Origin: an uncultured Eubacteriales bacterium
Lineage (GTDB): Bacteria; Bacillota; Clostridia; Oscillospirales; CAG-272
Length of the DNA: 7,631 nt
Reading direction: 5' to 3'
NCBI GenBank assembly: GCA_900552255.1
Contig: URZF01000066.1
Location: 1 to 7,631, forward strand
A program made the position numbers and the translations under genes. The notes beneath the pieces were generated by a model. That model was not told the origin of the DNA. It worked only from the letters and a program-made list of their open reading frames with translations, and ran no database searches. Below, in pieces: positions 1 to 6,938 of the stretch (the first letter of the stretch is position 1; the number at the start of each line of letters is the position of its first letter).

Positions 1-326
1 TGCTTCGAGAGCTTTCATTCAGAAAAAGCTGCGCTGTATCGGGGGACTCCTTTCTTCTGACCGGAACGGGCGCTTATATCGAGCCGCGGCTTTATGCTTA
101 CAGCTTCAAGCAGTTCCTCGATAAAAACCATATGAAGCATTACGGCTTTCACGCGCTGCGGCATACCTTTGCCACGAGATGTATTGAAAGCGGCTTCGAT
201 GCAAAATCGCTATCCGAGCTTCTCGGACATGCCAATGTCAAAATCACGCTGGAGCGATATGTGCATCCTTCTCTCGATCTGAAAAGAGAGCATATGAGAC
301 GGCTTTCCGAAGCGTTTGCGCCGTGA
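1..326 (+). CDS. Tyrosine recombinase / site-specific integrase, C-terminal part (5' end outside window)
   Basis: This is the catalytic C-terminus of a phage/transposon-type tyrosine recombinase, which cuts and rejoins DNA at specific sites through a covalent tyrosyl intermediate. The frame has no stop from position 3 (first complete codon) to the TGA at 324-326, so about 107 residues are visible and the start lies upstream of the window. An internal ATG at 132 is not the true start, because the upstream residues (SFLLTGTGAYIEPRLYAYSF) read as normal integrase sequence. Catalytic motifs seen: the H-x-x-R box in HALRHTFATR (His codon 150-152, Arg 159-161), the second His in LGHANV (228-230) and the nucleophilic Tyr in LERYVHP (258-260). 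The R-to-H spacing of 23 and H-to-Y spacing of 10 are normal for the family. The first catalytic Arg and the Lys are not in view. No frameshift or truncation is seen here. The surface-protein genes start 163 bp downstream on the same strand. Family assignment is firm; whether it moves an element, inverts DNA or is an orphan cannot be told. Confidence 0.93.
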   Translation, partial: LRELSFRKSCAVSGDSFLLTGTGAYIEPRLYAYSFKQFLDKNHMKHYGFHALRHTFATRCIESGFDAKSLSELLGHANVKITLERYVHPSLDLKREHMRRLSEAFAP

Positions 327-381
327 AATCGCGTCGTCCGGCATCGTTTTCTTTCGGCTGCGCCTATACAAATCGATGAAG

Positions 382-408
382 TTTCTTATAGTTTGTTACT
401 ATAAGAAA
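382..408. repeat. Perfect 10-bp inverted repeat with 7-bp spacer (candidate recombinase core site or operator)
   Basis: The left arm TTTCTTATAG (382-391) and right arm CTATAAGAAA (399-408) are exact reverse complements, separated by TTTGTTA (392-398). Arms of 10-13 bp around a 6-8 bp spacer are the known layout of tyrosine recombinase crossover sites such as dif, loxP and attachment cores. The repeat starts 55 bp after the integrase stop codon. The stem is AT-rich (two G/C pairs in ten) and is not followed by a T-run on either strand, which argues against a terminator. Each arm also embeds a -10-like TATAGT in opposite orientations, so a repressor operator or a two-way promoter is an alternative. 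The repeat itself is certain; its function is inferred. Confidence 0.6.
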
Positions 409-412
409 AAAT

Positions 413-463
413 ATTCGCAAATAGACTGAAATTTGTTCTGAAAAAGGACAGAGGCATTCGCAA
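413..463 (+). repeat. 8-bp direct repeat ATTCGCAA, two copies
   Basis: ATTCGCAA occurs at 413-420 and again at 456-463, a 43-bp offset (about four helical turns), immediately to the right of the palindrome. Short same-orientation repeats beside a palindromic core resemble the arm-type sites bound by the N-terminal domain of many integrases. Two 8-mers within 160 bp could also be chance, so this is a weak call and the link to the integrase is inference. Confidence 0.3.
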
Positions 464-474
464 GGCTATCGGAT

Positions 475-480
475 CGGAGG
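475..480 (+). promoter_or_regulatory. Ribosome binding site for the GLUG membrane protein
   Basis: CGGAGG lies 8 nt before the ATG at 489. It supports this ATG as a real start even though the protein begins directly inside a GLUG repeat and lacks a signal peptide. Confidence 0.8.
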
Positions 481-488
481 ATTCCTTT

Positions 489-1985
489 ATGAAAACAGCG
501 TCATATTTGTCCCGCGTCGGCGGATTTGTATCGATCAATACCGGATCGATCCGGGATTGCTACACCGACGCAAAGGTAAAATATGAAAATAACGCGGCGG
601 GCTTCGTATTTGAGAATACCGGCGGGATTGCACGCTCCGTTTCGAAGGGACAGACGTCAGGCAGAGAGAACATCGCCGGCTTTTGTTGCCGAAACAAAGG
701 GACGATCGCAAACGCCGGATGGCTGTGTTCCGCCGAAACGTCGGGAAAAACGTCCTATCTCGATGCCGCGCTGGAGATTGCCTATGAAAAGGCAGAAGCG
801 TTGAAGGATAAGCTCGGTCTTGGCGCCGCGTGGCGTGCATTGGACGGGGAGGGCGAACGTCTCGAGCTTGACGAGCAGGTGAATACATATTTATTTGACG
901 CGGAGGGGACGTCCGTCATCGGGATCGGAAGTGCCGAAGAGCTGGAAAGGCTCGCTCTTGACATTGCCGCGGGAGATGAAGCGGCCGCGTCCGCGCATTA
1001 CAGACTGGTCTGTGATATCAATCTGCATGGGAAAAAATGGCTGCCGCTCGGTCTTTCCGACGCGGCGCCTTTTACGGGGATTTTCGACGGCGGAGGCCAT
1101 AAGATCACCAACTTTAAAATCCGTTCCAAAAAGCTGGAATATGCGGGATTTTTCGGCTGTATCAAGGGGGGCGTCGTCGCCAATCTCAGTCTTGACTGTA
1201 TTGCGGATGCACGCGGCGGCCATGTGACCGGCTGCCTGTGCGGGATCAATGATAAGGGCATGATTGTCAACTGCCGGGTCGTCGCCAGGGTTTCCGCGGA
1301 GAAAATCTGCGGCGGCTTTGTCGGCAAAAACATGGGAGTCATCGAGAAATGTTGCTTTATCGGAAAAATCGTGCCCGCAGCGCCTCTTGTCCTTATTTTT
1401 CTGCCGTTTTGCGCGCTGCTTGTCCTTTTGCTGGCCGTCGGGGCTGGCATTATGCTCAATCGGCTTCTGTCTCCTCCGTGGAGCCCGGAGATCATCGACC
1501 CGAACGCACGTCCCTCCACCGACACCGGAACTTATACGCCGCCGCCTGCCGGCTCGAACCGCATCAGCTTTGAGCTTAACCAAGAGGTGTATATCAGCTC
1601 CGTGACGCAGGTAGGGATCGTGAATTATGTCAACCCGAAGCGCAGCACGCAGGACGTCGTCATCCGCGTGCTTATCAGCGATGCCGAGCTGATGCGCACG
1701 ATTGGAAAAACCGGCCGCAGCGCCTCCGAGCAGGCGGCGCTGGAAGCTGAGCAGGGATATGACGCCGAGACCTCCTATCAGGAGCTTTACCGCTCCGGCC
1801 GCATCAAAATCGGCTATGAAATCGAGGCCATCAAGCTTTCTGCGCTTGCGGACGGCACGCTGCTGCCGGTGGGAGATTATGAGATGCTGGTCGCCATCGA
1901 CGCATACGATCCCGATACGAATGAAAAATCGGTCGTCAATGCGCAAGCGCCGATCACAGTGCATGTCGTAGACCCCGAAGGTTAA
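489..1985 (+). CDS. GLUG-repeat single-pass membrane protein with C-terminal beta-sandwich-like domain
   Basis: A 498-aa protein of unknown function. Residues 11-80 carry three GLUG-type repeats (GGFV-x-x-N-x-G-x-I pattern) with an exact 26-residue period (G12, G38, G64). Residues 85-135 are charged and helical. Residues 143-294 form a second GLUG block, including the typical lead-in DINL-x-G-x-x-W-x-PLG, FTGIFDGGGHKITNF (195-209) and repeats near 219, 247 and 275. One hydrophobic membrane segment spans about 296-323, followed by a Pro-rich linker (324-357) and a probable Ig-like sandwich (358-496) ending ITVHVV. There is no N-terminal signal peptide. Thirteen Cys lie before the membrane segment, one inside it and none after it. 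Together with Lys residues just before the segment, this suggests the GLUG part is cytoplasmic and the C-terminus is outside. GLUG repeats form beta-helices and are usually reported on exported proteins, so this topology is unusual. The next gene starts 26 bp downstream, which suggests an operon. The protein may anchor or sense the secreted partners, but that is inference. I do not recognise the C-terminal domain by name. Confidence 0.92.
   Translation: MKTASYLSRVGGFVSINTGSIRDCYTDAKVKYENNAAGFVFENTGGIARSVSKGQTSGRENIAGFCCRNKGTIANAGWLCSAETSGKTSYLDAALEIAYEKAEALKDKLGLGAAWRALDGEGERLELDEQVNTYLFDAEGTSVIGIGSAEELERLALDIAAGDEAAASAHYRLVCDINLHGKKWLPLGLSDAAPFTGIFDGGGHKITNFKIRSKKLEYAGFFGCIKGGVVANLSLDCIADARGGHVTGCLCGINDKGMIVNCRVVARVSAEKICGGFVGKNMGVIEKCCFIGKIVPAAPLVLIFLPFCALLVLLLAVGAGIMLNRLLSPPWSPEIIDPNARPSTDTGTYTPPPAGSNRISFELNQEVYISSVTQVGIVNYVNPKRSTQDVVIRVLISDAELMRTIGKTGRSASEQAALEAEQGYDAETSYQELYRSGRIKIGYEIEAIKLSALADGTLLPVGDYEMLVAIDAYDPDTNEKSVVNAQAPITVHVVDPEG
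519..728 (+). repeat. Three tandem GLUG-type repeats (26-residue period)
   Basis: Residues 11-80 of the membrane protein. Anchor Gly-Phe pairs fall at 12/13, 38/39 and 64/65, each followed by N-x-G-x-I at a fixed distance (N17, N43, N69). The exact 78-bp spacing fits stacking of one beta-helix rung per repeat. The units are divergent at DNA level, so they are not a recent expansion. Confidence 0.75.
1374..1457 (+). other. Transmembrane segment coding region
   Basis: Residues 296-323 (VPAAPLVLIFLPFCALLVLL onward to GAGIML) are the only long hydrophobic stretch in the 498-aa protein. Lys and Arg before the segment, against a Pro/acid-rich stretch after it, favour an N-inside, C-outside orientation under the positive-inside rule. 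Confidence 0.85.
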
Positions 1986-1996
1986 AAATGAAAAGG

Positions 1997-2004
1997 AAAG
2001 GAGG
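1997..2004 (+). promoter_or_regulatory. Ribosome binding site fixing the start of the large secreted protein at 2012
   Basis: AAAGGAGG sits 7 nt before the ATG at 2012. The in-frame upstream ATG at 1988 has only a weak AAGG before it, and it would place this strong Shine-Dalgarno inside the coding sequence. Starting at 2012 also gives a compact signal peptide. Confidence 0.85.
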
Positions 2005-2011
2005 AATACGG

Positions 2012-5000
2012 ATGAAAAGATTTTTGTGCGGCTATGCCGTATTGGCGCTGATTCTTGTTATGATATTTTCATGGATTCCTTCTTTTCGGCTGAACGCCGC
2101 CTATACATATTCCTCCGGAGCGGTCGTCATCGACGGGGCTGCGGTGGAGGAGCATGGAACGGAATACATTATCGAACAGGGCGTATATTCCGTGACGGTC
2201 ACGGACGGCGTCGATGTCACGCTGATTTTCAACGGCGTCACCATCGACCGCAGTACGGACGGTCTCGGCGACAGTACGACGGGCGCTGCCACGGCGGCGG
2301 AGCTTTATGAGGCGGGACGCCGTCTGCATGAGCTGACGGGAGAGGCCGCATGGTCGAAAACACCGGCCGCCGGCGGATATTATGTGCCGACCTGTCCGTT
2401 TCTCATAACGGGCGGCGCCTCGGTCACAGCCCGTTTCGACGGGGACTGCCTGTTCCGTGCGGGAGGCAACGGCTGGTATCTCGCCTCACAGACCGGCACG
2501 CTCGAAAATGCTCTTGCGAGCGACGGAAGAGGCGGATACGCCGGTATTCAGGTGGACGGCGACGCCTCGCTCACCATCGCAGGCGCGAACAACCTCAAAG
2601 CGTACGGCGCGTTTCCGCTGGCCGGTACGGCAAGCAGCGAAGGTCAGACCTATGAGGACGATCCGCTGAAAGTCAATCCCGTTTTCGGCCTGGATGGAAC
2701 GGGCTCGTATCCATGGGATCGACCGACGGCAGTCAGTACGACTGAGATAAACGGCGGCGGCGCCGGGATCGGCGGCGGCGCTTCCTATGATACGGAAACG
2801 GTAAGGGTTGAGGAGCATGGGTATACCGCCGGAACGCCGGGGGAAATCGTCGTCGATTCGGGAAATATCTATGCGGTCGGGGGACATCAGGCGGCCGGGA
2901 TCGGCGGCGGAGTCAACAGCGCCGCTACGACGTCTCAGATCGTGATAAACGGCGGCAATATCACGGCGATCGGCGGACGCTTTGCTACGGGAATCGGAGA
3001 CGGCGATTCCATATCCGAGATGGAATCCTTTTTGTATGCGGAGAACTATGCCATTGTGATAAATGGCGGTATGGTCGGTGCCTACGGAGGGACCTCCGCC
3101 GCGGCGATCGGAACGACGGATAATATCACTGTGAATGACCCTCAAAAAACTCCATTTAGCAAAACATCGGGAATTTCCATCACCATCGCGGGAGGTGTCG
3201 TTTCCGCGCAGTCGGGAGAGGCGACGGGAGAGGGCAGTGCGACGGCCGCGATCGGCTCCGGCGAGAATACGGACGTGGTGGATAACAGCATCACGATTGA
3301 TTCTGCGGCCAAGGTGATCGCCGCGAGCTTCTCCCAGTATGCGATCTCCGGCTGCGGAACGGACGCTTCTCTTGTTCCCGTTGTCAATATCGACCCGTCG
3401 GGCTATATGTATCTTGCGAGATTTGCGGCGTCAAGTGAAGAACGGATTTTCACGCTGTATCCGGTAAAGACGGACGAGGCCGGCAATCCGATGCTGGTTT
3501 CTGTCAAGGCTTCCGAGATCTTGGGTGGAGCGGTTCCGGACAACGCTGTTTACTATGCGCTGGACCGAGAGAAAAATGAATATTACTGCGTGAACGCATA
3601 CGGCAATGCGATAGGAGAGGACGGCGCGATCCTCGAAAACGGCGAACGATATTATCCTGCGGAAATCCTCGATATCTCCTATTATTATAATACGTCCGCT
3701 GTCGTCGATACCGTTTCCGTTCCGGGCAAATATACGGCGGTGGCGCTGACGCTGCCCGATCCTGCGGAATACGGCGGATGCTATGTTGTGCATGTCCCCG
3801 ACGGGGAAAGCGGCACCGATGACGATATTTATGCCGTCCTCCACAAATATCAGTCCGGTACGACTTCGGGAAAGATCGAATATCAAGGCGACTATCATGT
3901 TTCAAAGGGAACAAACCATGCGGACAGGGAGACGCCGAGCGTTGTCGAGGATCCAACGGCAGCTCCTCTTACCGCTCTCAAGGTTTTTCCGATCGATGCC
4001 GATACCGGTGAGATCGGAGCAGACCTTGTCGGGAATTTTTCCGCGAATACCTATGGATATACGGTCTATCTCCCGTATGGAACGACAAATTTTCAGCTTT
4101 ATTCAGCGTATGCTGCCTCCGACGATGTGATTTCCGTTTCGGTCAGCGGCAGCACGGTGACAAGTCAAACGCTGCATTATACGAGCAACGGTCTTTTCAT
4201 GGAGCATACGCTCGACGTTTCCGTGGAGAATGAAGAAAGCGTGGATATTTGGATCCGGAAAACGGACAGGAGCACGGGGGTCGGGAGCGATCCGTATTTG
4301 GTTTATAAGATCACGGTAATCGTAAAGAAAATGTATATGATCGGCATGGATCCGCTGGATAAGCTGTATGACGGCATTGCCGTTTCGGCTTTGCCGGACA
4401 GGGTCATTCTTCCGAGCGGGTATCGCTATGATATATCTGAGGGAGAGGATTCCAATACTCCGTCAAGCGTGAGCTGCGAGGGGCTTCCCGATACCGTTAT
4501 CGACACGTTCAGGGATTCTTTTGAATCGGGGTCCCGGTGGAACGGAAAGAGAGAACTCGGCGTGACGATTTCGGTCGCTCTGGATGCCGACTCTCGCATG
4601 ATAAGCATCAATACATCGATTTCCAATAATAGCTCGGCAGTCCAAATCGTGACGCAGGTCAGCTTAAAGGCGAGCTCTTCCGAATCGCGTATCACGTATT
4701 CAAATGTCCCGGCGAGCTTTGATTATTTCTATATTGCCGCTGAAAACGGAAAAATCACATTGGTTTCGCAGTATAATTCCGCTTATTCTTATGAGATCCT
4801 GAATGTGTCGCTGTCCGAACCCGAGACCGAAAATGAATTGACGGAGGAGCAGATCGAGGCAAATCGAAACGCTGTCATCGAAGCGCTGAAGGAAAGCACG
4901 AGAAGCACGGTCGAAAAGAGCGAGAATCTGACGGAAAGCTCCGAGAACGGTCAATATAACAAGGGGAATCGGACAACGAAGTATACGCTGACCGTTGAAG

Positions 5001-6313
5001 GCATATCCTCCTCCGCAGGAGATACCGTCAAGAAGGAATATGGGATCACCGATGCGACCGATTCGCCGATTCAGGGCAATGTGCGGGTGATCGCAACTTA
5101 TTATGCCGAGGAGGATATCACTGCTCGTCTTACCGAGACCGAGAGAAATTCGGTCGAATATCGGTATTACCGCGATGTGAACGGCGACGGGATCTTGGAT
5201 TCCGGCGACGAGCTGCTTTCCTCCGCGCCAAAGGACGCGGGCAAATATTTCGTCACGGCATTCCTTACGACGCAGACCTATGAGGCATACGGCGGACTTT
5301 CTTTTACCGTTTACCGCAAAGAGATCGAGGTGGTCGCCGTAGAGAACTGGCGCACTTATCTCTCGCCGCAGGAGCTTGCGGCGTATGACGGCGTTATCAC
5401 GGACTTGGGAAGGATAACGGTATCCGGCGTTCTGCCGGGAGAAGCCGTCGTCCTTCTCACGGATTCCATTGTCGGGAAATATGTGGATACCGGCGGGGCC
5501 GGCTATACCGACGACATCGGCTATCATGAGAGGAAAATACGGCTTAGCGGTCTTTATCTCGATCCCGCGGAGCCGGTAAATGCAAATTATATCTTTTCAC
5601 TGAGCGCCGTACAGACGGACGGAAGCGCGGTATTCTACGTTTATGGCGAGCTCACCTATAAAACGACGGGAGCGATCTTCCGGAAAACCGAATCTGCCGC
5701 ATCCTTCTGGCGGAAATTCTATCCGACGACGGATACGACGTTTTTGAAATGGAACGACAACATAAGCGGGGAATATCCGGAGGAGGAAACGCGGATCGAT
5801 TATCATTCCCCCTCCAATACCGAACACCGTGAATATGTCTATCTGAGAACGGTGAACAAGGGGGCGTCGGAGGCGCGGTATGCGGTCGATGTCGAATTCG
5901 GTGCGATGTCGTTCACCTATTCCCGTGCGGTTTGGAATGTGGATACATATGAGTATGAAGAGAACGATATCGGATTTTGGACCGGCAATACCGGAGAAAA
6001 CAACCGCATTACGGTCAGCAATTATTCCAACAAGAGCATCCAGTTCAGCGCCTACGCAGAGATCGAGTTTATTTATCGTCCGACGTCGGAGGACTCCATA
6101 AATGGTATCAGCGTCTATTTGACCCATGATGACAAGGCGTATACCATGAACACGCCGGTCACGGTGCCGGCGGCGTCGGAAGCGACGGAGCAGTCGCCGG
6201 GCGCGCCCTCTTCGGACAGTCTGAGACTGATGCTTTCCGGTGTGCCGCAGATGGCTTTGGACTCCTATGCGACGGTCGGCATGGTTTCGGTGCTGATCTC
6301 CAAAACGTCATGA
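2012..6313 (+). CDS. Large secreted multidomain surface protein (beta-helix, cadherin-like, MBG/YDG-like, shared C-terminal module)
   Basis: A 1433-aa protein, probably extracellular and adhesin- or matrix-like. Residues 1-30 are a signal peptide (MKRFLCGYAV, hydrophobic core, likely cut near LNA-A). Residues about 176-450 contain Gly-rich repeats of the I-x-I-x-GG-x-(I/V)-x-A-x-GG-x-x-(A/G)GIGGG type, expected to form a beta-solenoid. Residues 452-640 are unassigned. Residues 652-773 match the cadherin-like beta-sandwich pattern (F-x-x-x-T-Y-x-YTVYLP ... YKITVIVKK). A YDG-like start (KLYDG, 784-788) follows. Residues 937-985 are a charged helical linker. Residues 986-1210 resemble two MBG/YDG sandwiches (PKDAGKYFVTA; VNANYIFSLS). 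An EF-hand-like loop DVNGDGILDSGDE at 1055-1067 probably binds calcium. Residues 1288-1433 are the module shared with the two downstream proteins. There is no LPXTG, C-terminal membrane helix, S-layer-homology or WxL motif, so how it is held on the cell is unknown. It has the spacing of an operon member (26 bp before, 16 bp after). Binding target unknown. Confidence 0.9.
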   Translation: MKRFLCGYAVLALILVMIFSWIPSFRLNAAYTYSSGAVVIDGAAVEEHGTEYIIEQGVYSVTVTDGVDVTLIFNGVTIDRSTDGLGDSTTGAATAAELYEAGRRLHELTGEAAWSKTPAAGGYYVPTCPFLITGGASVTARFDGDCLFRAGGNGWYLASQTGTLENALASDGRGGYAGIQVDGDASLTIAGANNLKAYGAFPLAGTASSEGQTYEDDPLKVNPVFGLDGTGSYPWDRPTAVSTTEINGGGAGIGGGASYDTETVRVEEHGYTAGTPGEIVVDSGNIYAVGGHQAAGIGGGVNSAATTSQIVINGGNITAIGGRFATGIGDGDSISEMESFLYAENYAIVINGGMVGAYGGTSAAAIGTTDNITVNDPQKTPFSKTSGISITIAGGVVSAQSGEATGEGSATAAIGSGENTDVVDNSITIDSAAKVIAASFSQYAISGCGTDASLVPVVNIDPSGYMYLARFAASSEERIFTLYPVKTDEAGNPMLVSVKASEILGGAVPDNAVYYALDREKNEYYCVNAYGNAIGEDGAILENGERYYPAEILDISYYYNTSAVVDTVSVPGKYTAVALTLPDPAEYGGCYVVHVPDGESGTDDDIYAVLHKYQSGTTSGKIEYQGDYHVSKGTNHADRETPSVVEDPTAAPLTALKVFPIDADTGEIGADLVGNFSANTYGYTVYLPYGTTNFQLYSAYAASDDVISVSVSGSTVTSQTLHYTSNGLFMEHTLDVSVENEESVDIWIRKTDRSTGVGSDPYLVYKITVIVKKMYMIGMDPLDKLYDGIAVSALPDRVILPSGYRYDISEGEDSNTPSSVSCEGLPDTVIDTFRDSFESGSRWNGKRELGVTISVALDADSRMISINTSISNNSSAVQIVTQVSLKASSSESRITYSNVPASFDYFYIAAENGKITLVSQYNSAYSYEILNVSLSEPETENELTEEQIEANRNAVIEALKESTRSTVEKSENLTESSENGQYNKGNRTTKYTLTVEGISSSAGDTVKKEYGITDATDSPIQGNVRVIATYYAEEDITARLTETERNSVEYRYYRDVNGDGILDSGDELLSSAPKDAGKYFVTAFLTTQTYEAYGGLSFTVYRKEIEVVAVENWRTYLSPQELAAYDGVITDLGRITVSGVLPGEAVVLLTDSIVGKYVDTGGAGYTDDIGYHERKIRLSGLYLDPAEPVNANYIFSLSAVQTDGSAVFYVYGELTYKTTGAIFRKTESAASFWRKFYPTTDTTFLKWNDNISGEYPEEETRIDYHSPSNTEHREYVYLRTVNKGASEARYAVDVEFGAMSFTYSRAVWNVDTYEYEENDIGFWTGNTGENNRITVSNYSNKSIQFSAYAEIEFIYRPTSEDSINGISVYLTHDDKAYTMNTPVTVPAASEATEQSPGAPSSDSLRLMLSGVPQMALDSYATVGMVSVLISKTS
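2747..3352 (+). repeat. Gly-rich beta-solenoid repeats in the large secreted protein
   Basis: Residues 246-447. Repeating units read I-N-G-G followed by (A/T)GIGGG or a degenerate form, with IG anchors near residues 253, 297, 327, 366 and 414 (spacing about 30-48 residues). At DNA level GCCGGGATCGGCGGCGG is exact at 2762-2778 and 2894-2910, 132 bp apart, and ATAAACGGCGG recurs near 2751 and 2944. Such repeats are common in secreted Firmicutes surface proteins. Confidence 0.75.
5174..5212 (+). other. EF-hand / dockerin-like calcium loop
   Basis: Residues 1055-1067 read DVNGDGILDSGDE, with Asp/Asn at loop positions 1, 3, 5, 9 and 12 and a hydrophobic residue at 8, which is the classical calcium-loop pattern. 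Only one copy is present, embedded in an MBG-like sandwich, so this is not a dockerin domain (those carry two). A structural calcium site is the likely role. Confidence 0.65.
5873..6310 (+). other. Shared C-terminal module, copy 1 (in the large protein)
   Basis: Residues 1288-1433 contain ARYAVDVEF (1288-1296), VWNV (1307-1310), a strand with VSNYSN (1335-1340) and a final strand VGMVSVLIS (1422-1430). The same order and spacing recur in both 202-aa proteins immediately downstream. No cysteine is present in this copy. I do not recognise the module as a named family. Confidence 0.75.
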
Positions 6314-6315
6314 GA

Positions 6316-6323
6316 CGGAGGAG
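6316..6323 (+). promoter_or_regulatory. Ribosome binding site for the first 202-aa secreted protein
   Basis: CGGAGGAG lies 6 nt before the ATG at 6330 and begins 3 bp after the stop of the large gene. This tight junction supports co-transcription, with independent translation starts. Confidence 0.8.
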
Positions 6324-6329
6324 CTTTGT

Positions 6330-6938
6330 ATGAAAAAATGGTTTTTGGCATTGCTTGCCGTGTGGATGATAGCCGGCTCTTTTTCTGTGGCGGTACGGGC
6401 GGAACGGGTGGTCGGGAACGGGAACGGCGATATTTCCGACGGGGCGGGGGACATTCCGAACGCCTCCGGCTCATCGTCGGAGATCAAGGTGACGGTATCC
6501 GATGTTGCAAGCCGTTATGCGGTCGATGTGACGTTCCCCTCGCTTGCTGTCGTTTTCGGAGAAGTCGTTTGGAATGTCGATGACTGCCGATATGAAATCG
6601 GAGAGAATGATCCCGGTACCGATCGGTTTGACATTCAGGTCACCAATCATTCCGACCGGCCGCTTCTCATATACGGCGACTTTCAGAAAACGTCCGTGGC
6701 TGATGGGATAGCCGTTGTATGTGATGCAAGCTCGGCGCGCAAGCTGAGGCTTCCGGCAGTCGCGCCGGGGGCGGATGCGCCGCAGAGCATGACGATCGGC
6801 GTCTCCGTCGCACCGGAGTCGGGAAAAACATGGGAGGATGTTCTCGTCCGGCTGCTTTCCGGAAAAACGGAGGACGGCGGTTATTCTTATACGATCGGAG
6901 CGCTTTCGGTTTTTGTGGAAGCGGCGCCGCAGGATTAA
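6330..6938 (+). CDS. Small secreted protein with shared C-terminal module (paralogue 1)
   Basis: A 202-aa exported protein of unknown function. Residues 1-24 are a signal peptide (MKKWFLALLAVWMIAGSFSV, cleavage likely after VRA). Residues 25-58 are a Gly/Ser/Asn-rich linker (VVGNGNGDISDGAGDIPNAS). Residues 59-197 are the shared module: SRYAVDVTF (61-69), VWNV (80-83), VTNHSDRP (104-111), and the last strand IGALSVFVE (189-197). It is the same length as the next gene product, and the two align from the VVG just after the signal peptide to the end, so they are paralogues. At DNA level TATGCGGTCGATGT is shared with the module in the large gene. Two Cys (86 and 131) remain in the mature protein and could form a disulfide; the other two module copies have none in the module. 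There is no lipobox or sorting motif. A structural subunit or partner of the large protein is plausible, not shown. Confidence 0.88.
   Translation: MKKWFLALLAVWMIAGSFSVAVRAERVVGNGNGDISDGAGDIPNASGSSSEIKVTVSDVASRYAVDVTFPSLAVVFGEVVWNVDDCRYEIGENDPGTDRFDIQVTNHSDRPLLIYGDFQKTSVADGIAVVCDASSARKLRLPAVAPGADAPQSMTIGVSVAPESGKTWEDVLVRLLSGKTEDGGYSYTIGALSVFVEAAPQD

Larger units (their letters stand above)
327..488. promoter_or_regulatory. Non-coding spacer with AT-rich patch between integrase and surface operon
   Basis: This 162-bp spacer holds no gene that I can support. Positions about 381-445 are markedly AT-rich against the GC-rich coding DNA on both sides. The patch contains a perfect inverted repeat and a short direct repeat, listed separately. 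It is the only sizeable spacer upstream of the four-gene cluster, so its promoter is expected here. I could not find a convincing paired -35/-10: TATAGT (387-392) and TATAAG (400-405) are good -10-like hexamers, but neither has a good -35 at 16-18 bp. No GC-rich hairpin followed by a T-tract is seen after the integrase stop, so no rho-independent terminator is called. Confidence 0.45.

Noticed and set aside
132..326. Short 64-aa free-standing integrase gene starting at 132
   Set aside because: The frame is open upstream to the window edge with integrase-like residues, and ATG 132 has no ribosome binding site.
382..408. Palindrome read as a rho-independent terminator of the integrase
   Set aside because: The stem is AT-rich and followed by A residues, not a T-tract; the opposite strand has no T-tract either.
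891..1964. Long antisense open frame (357 codons) opposite the GLUG protein gene
   Set aside because: It mirrors a GC-rich coding gene, is rich in Arg/Asp/His without recognisable domains, and has no good ribosome binding site. The sense protein has clear repeats and a membrane segment.
1988..2011. Upstream ATG start for the large secreted protein
   Set aside because: The strong AAAGGAGG at 1997-2004 would lie inside the coding sequence. ATG 2012 has ideal spacing and a normal signal peptide.
2747..3352. GC-rich Gly repeats as a CRISPR array or tandem DNA satellite
   Set aside because: They are in-frame, degenerate at DNA level and of uneven spacing; they encode protein solenoid repeats.
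4700..5527. Antisense open frame of 275 codons opposite the large secreted gene
   Set aside because: Shadow of the sense frame. It has no motif or RBS support, and the sense translation has coherent domains throughout.
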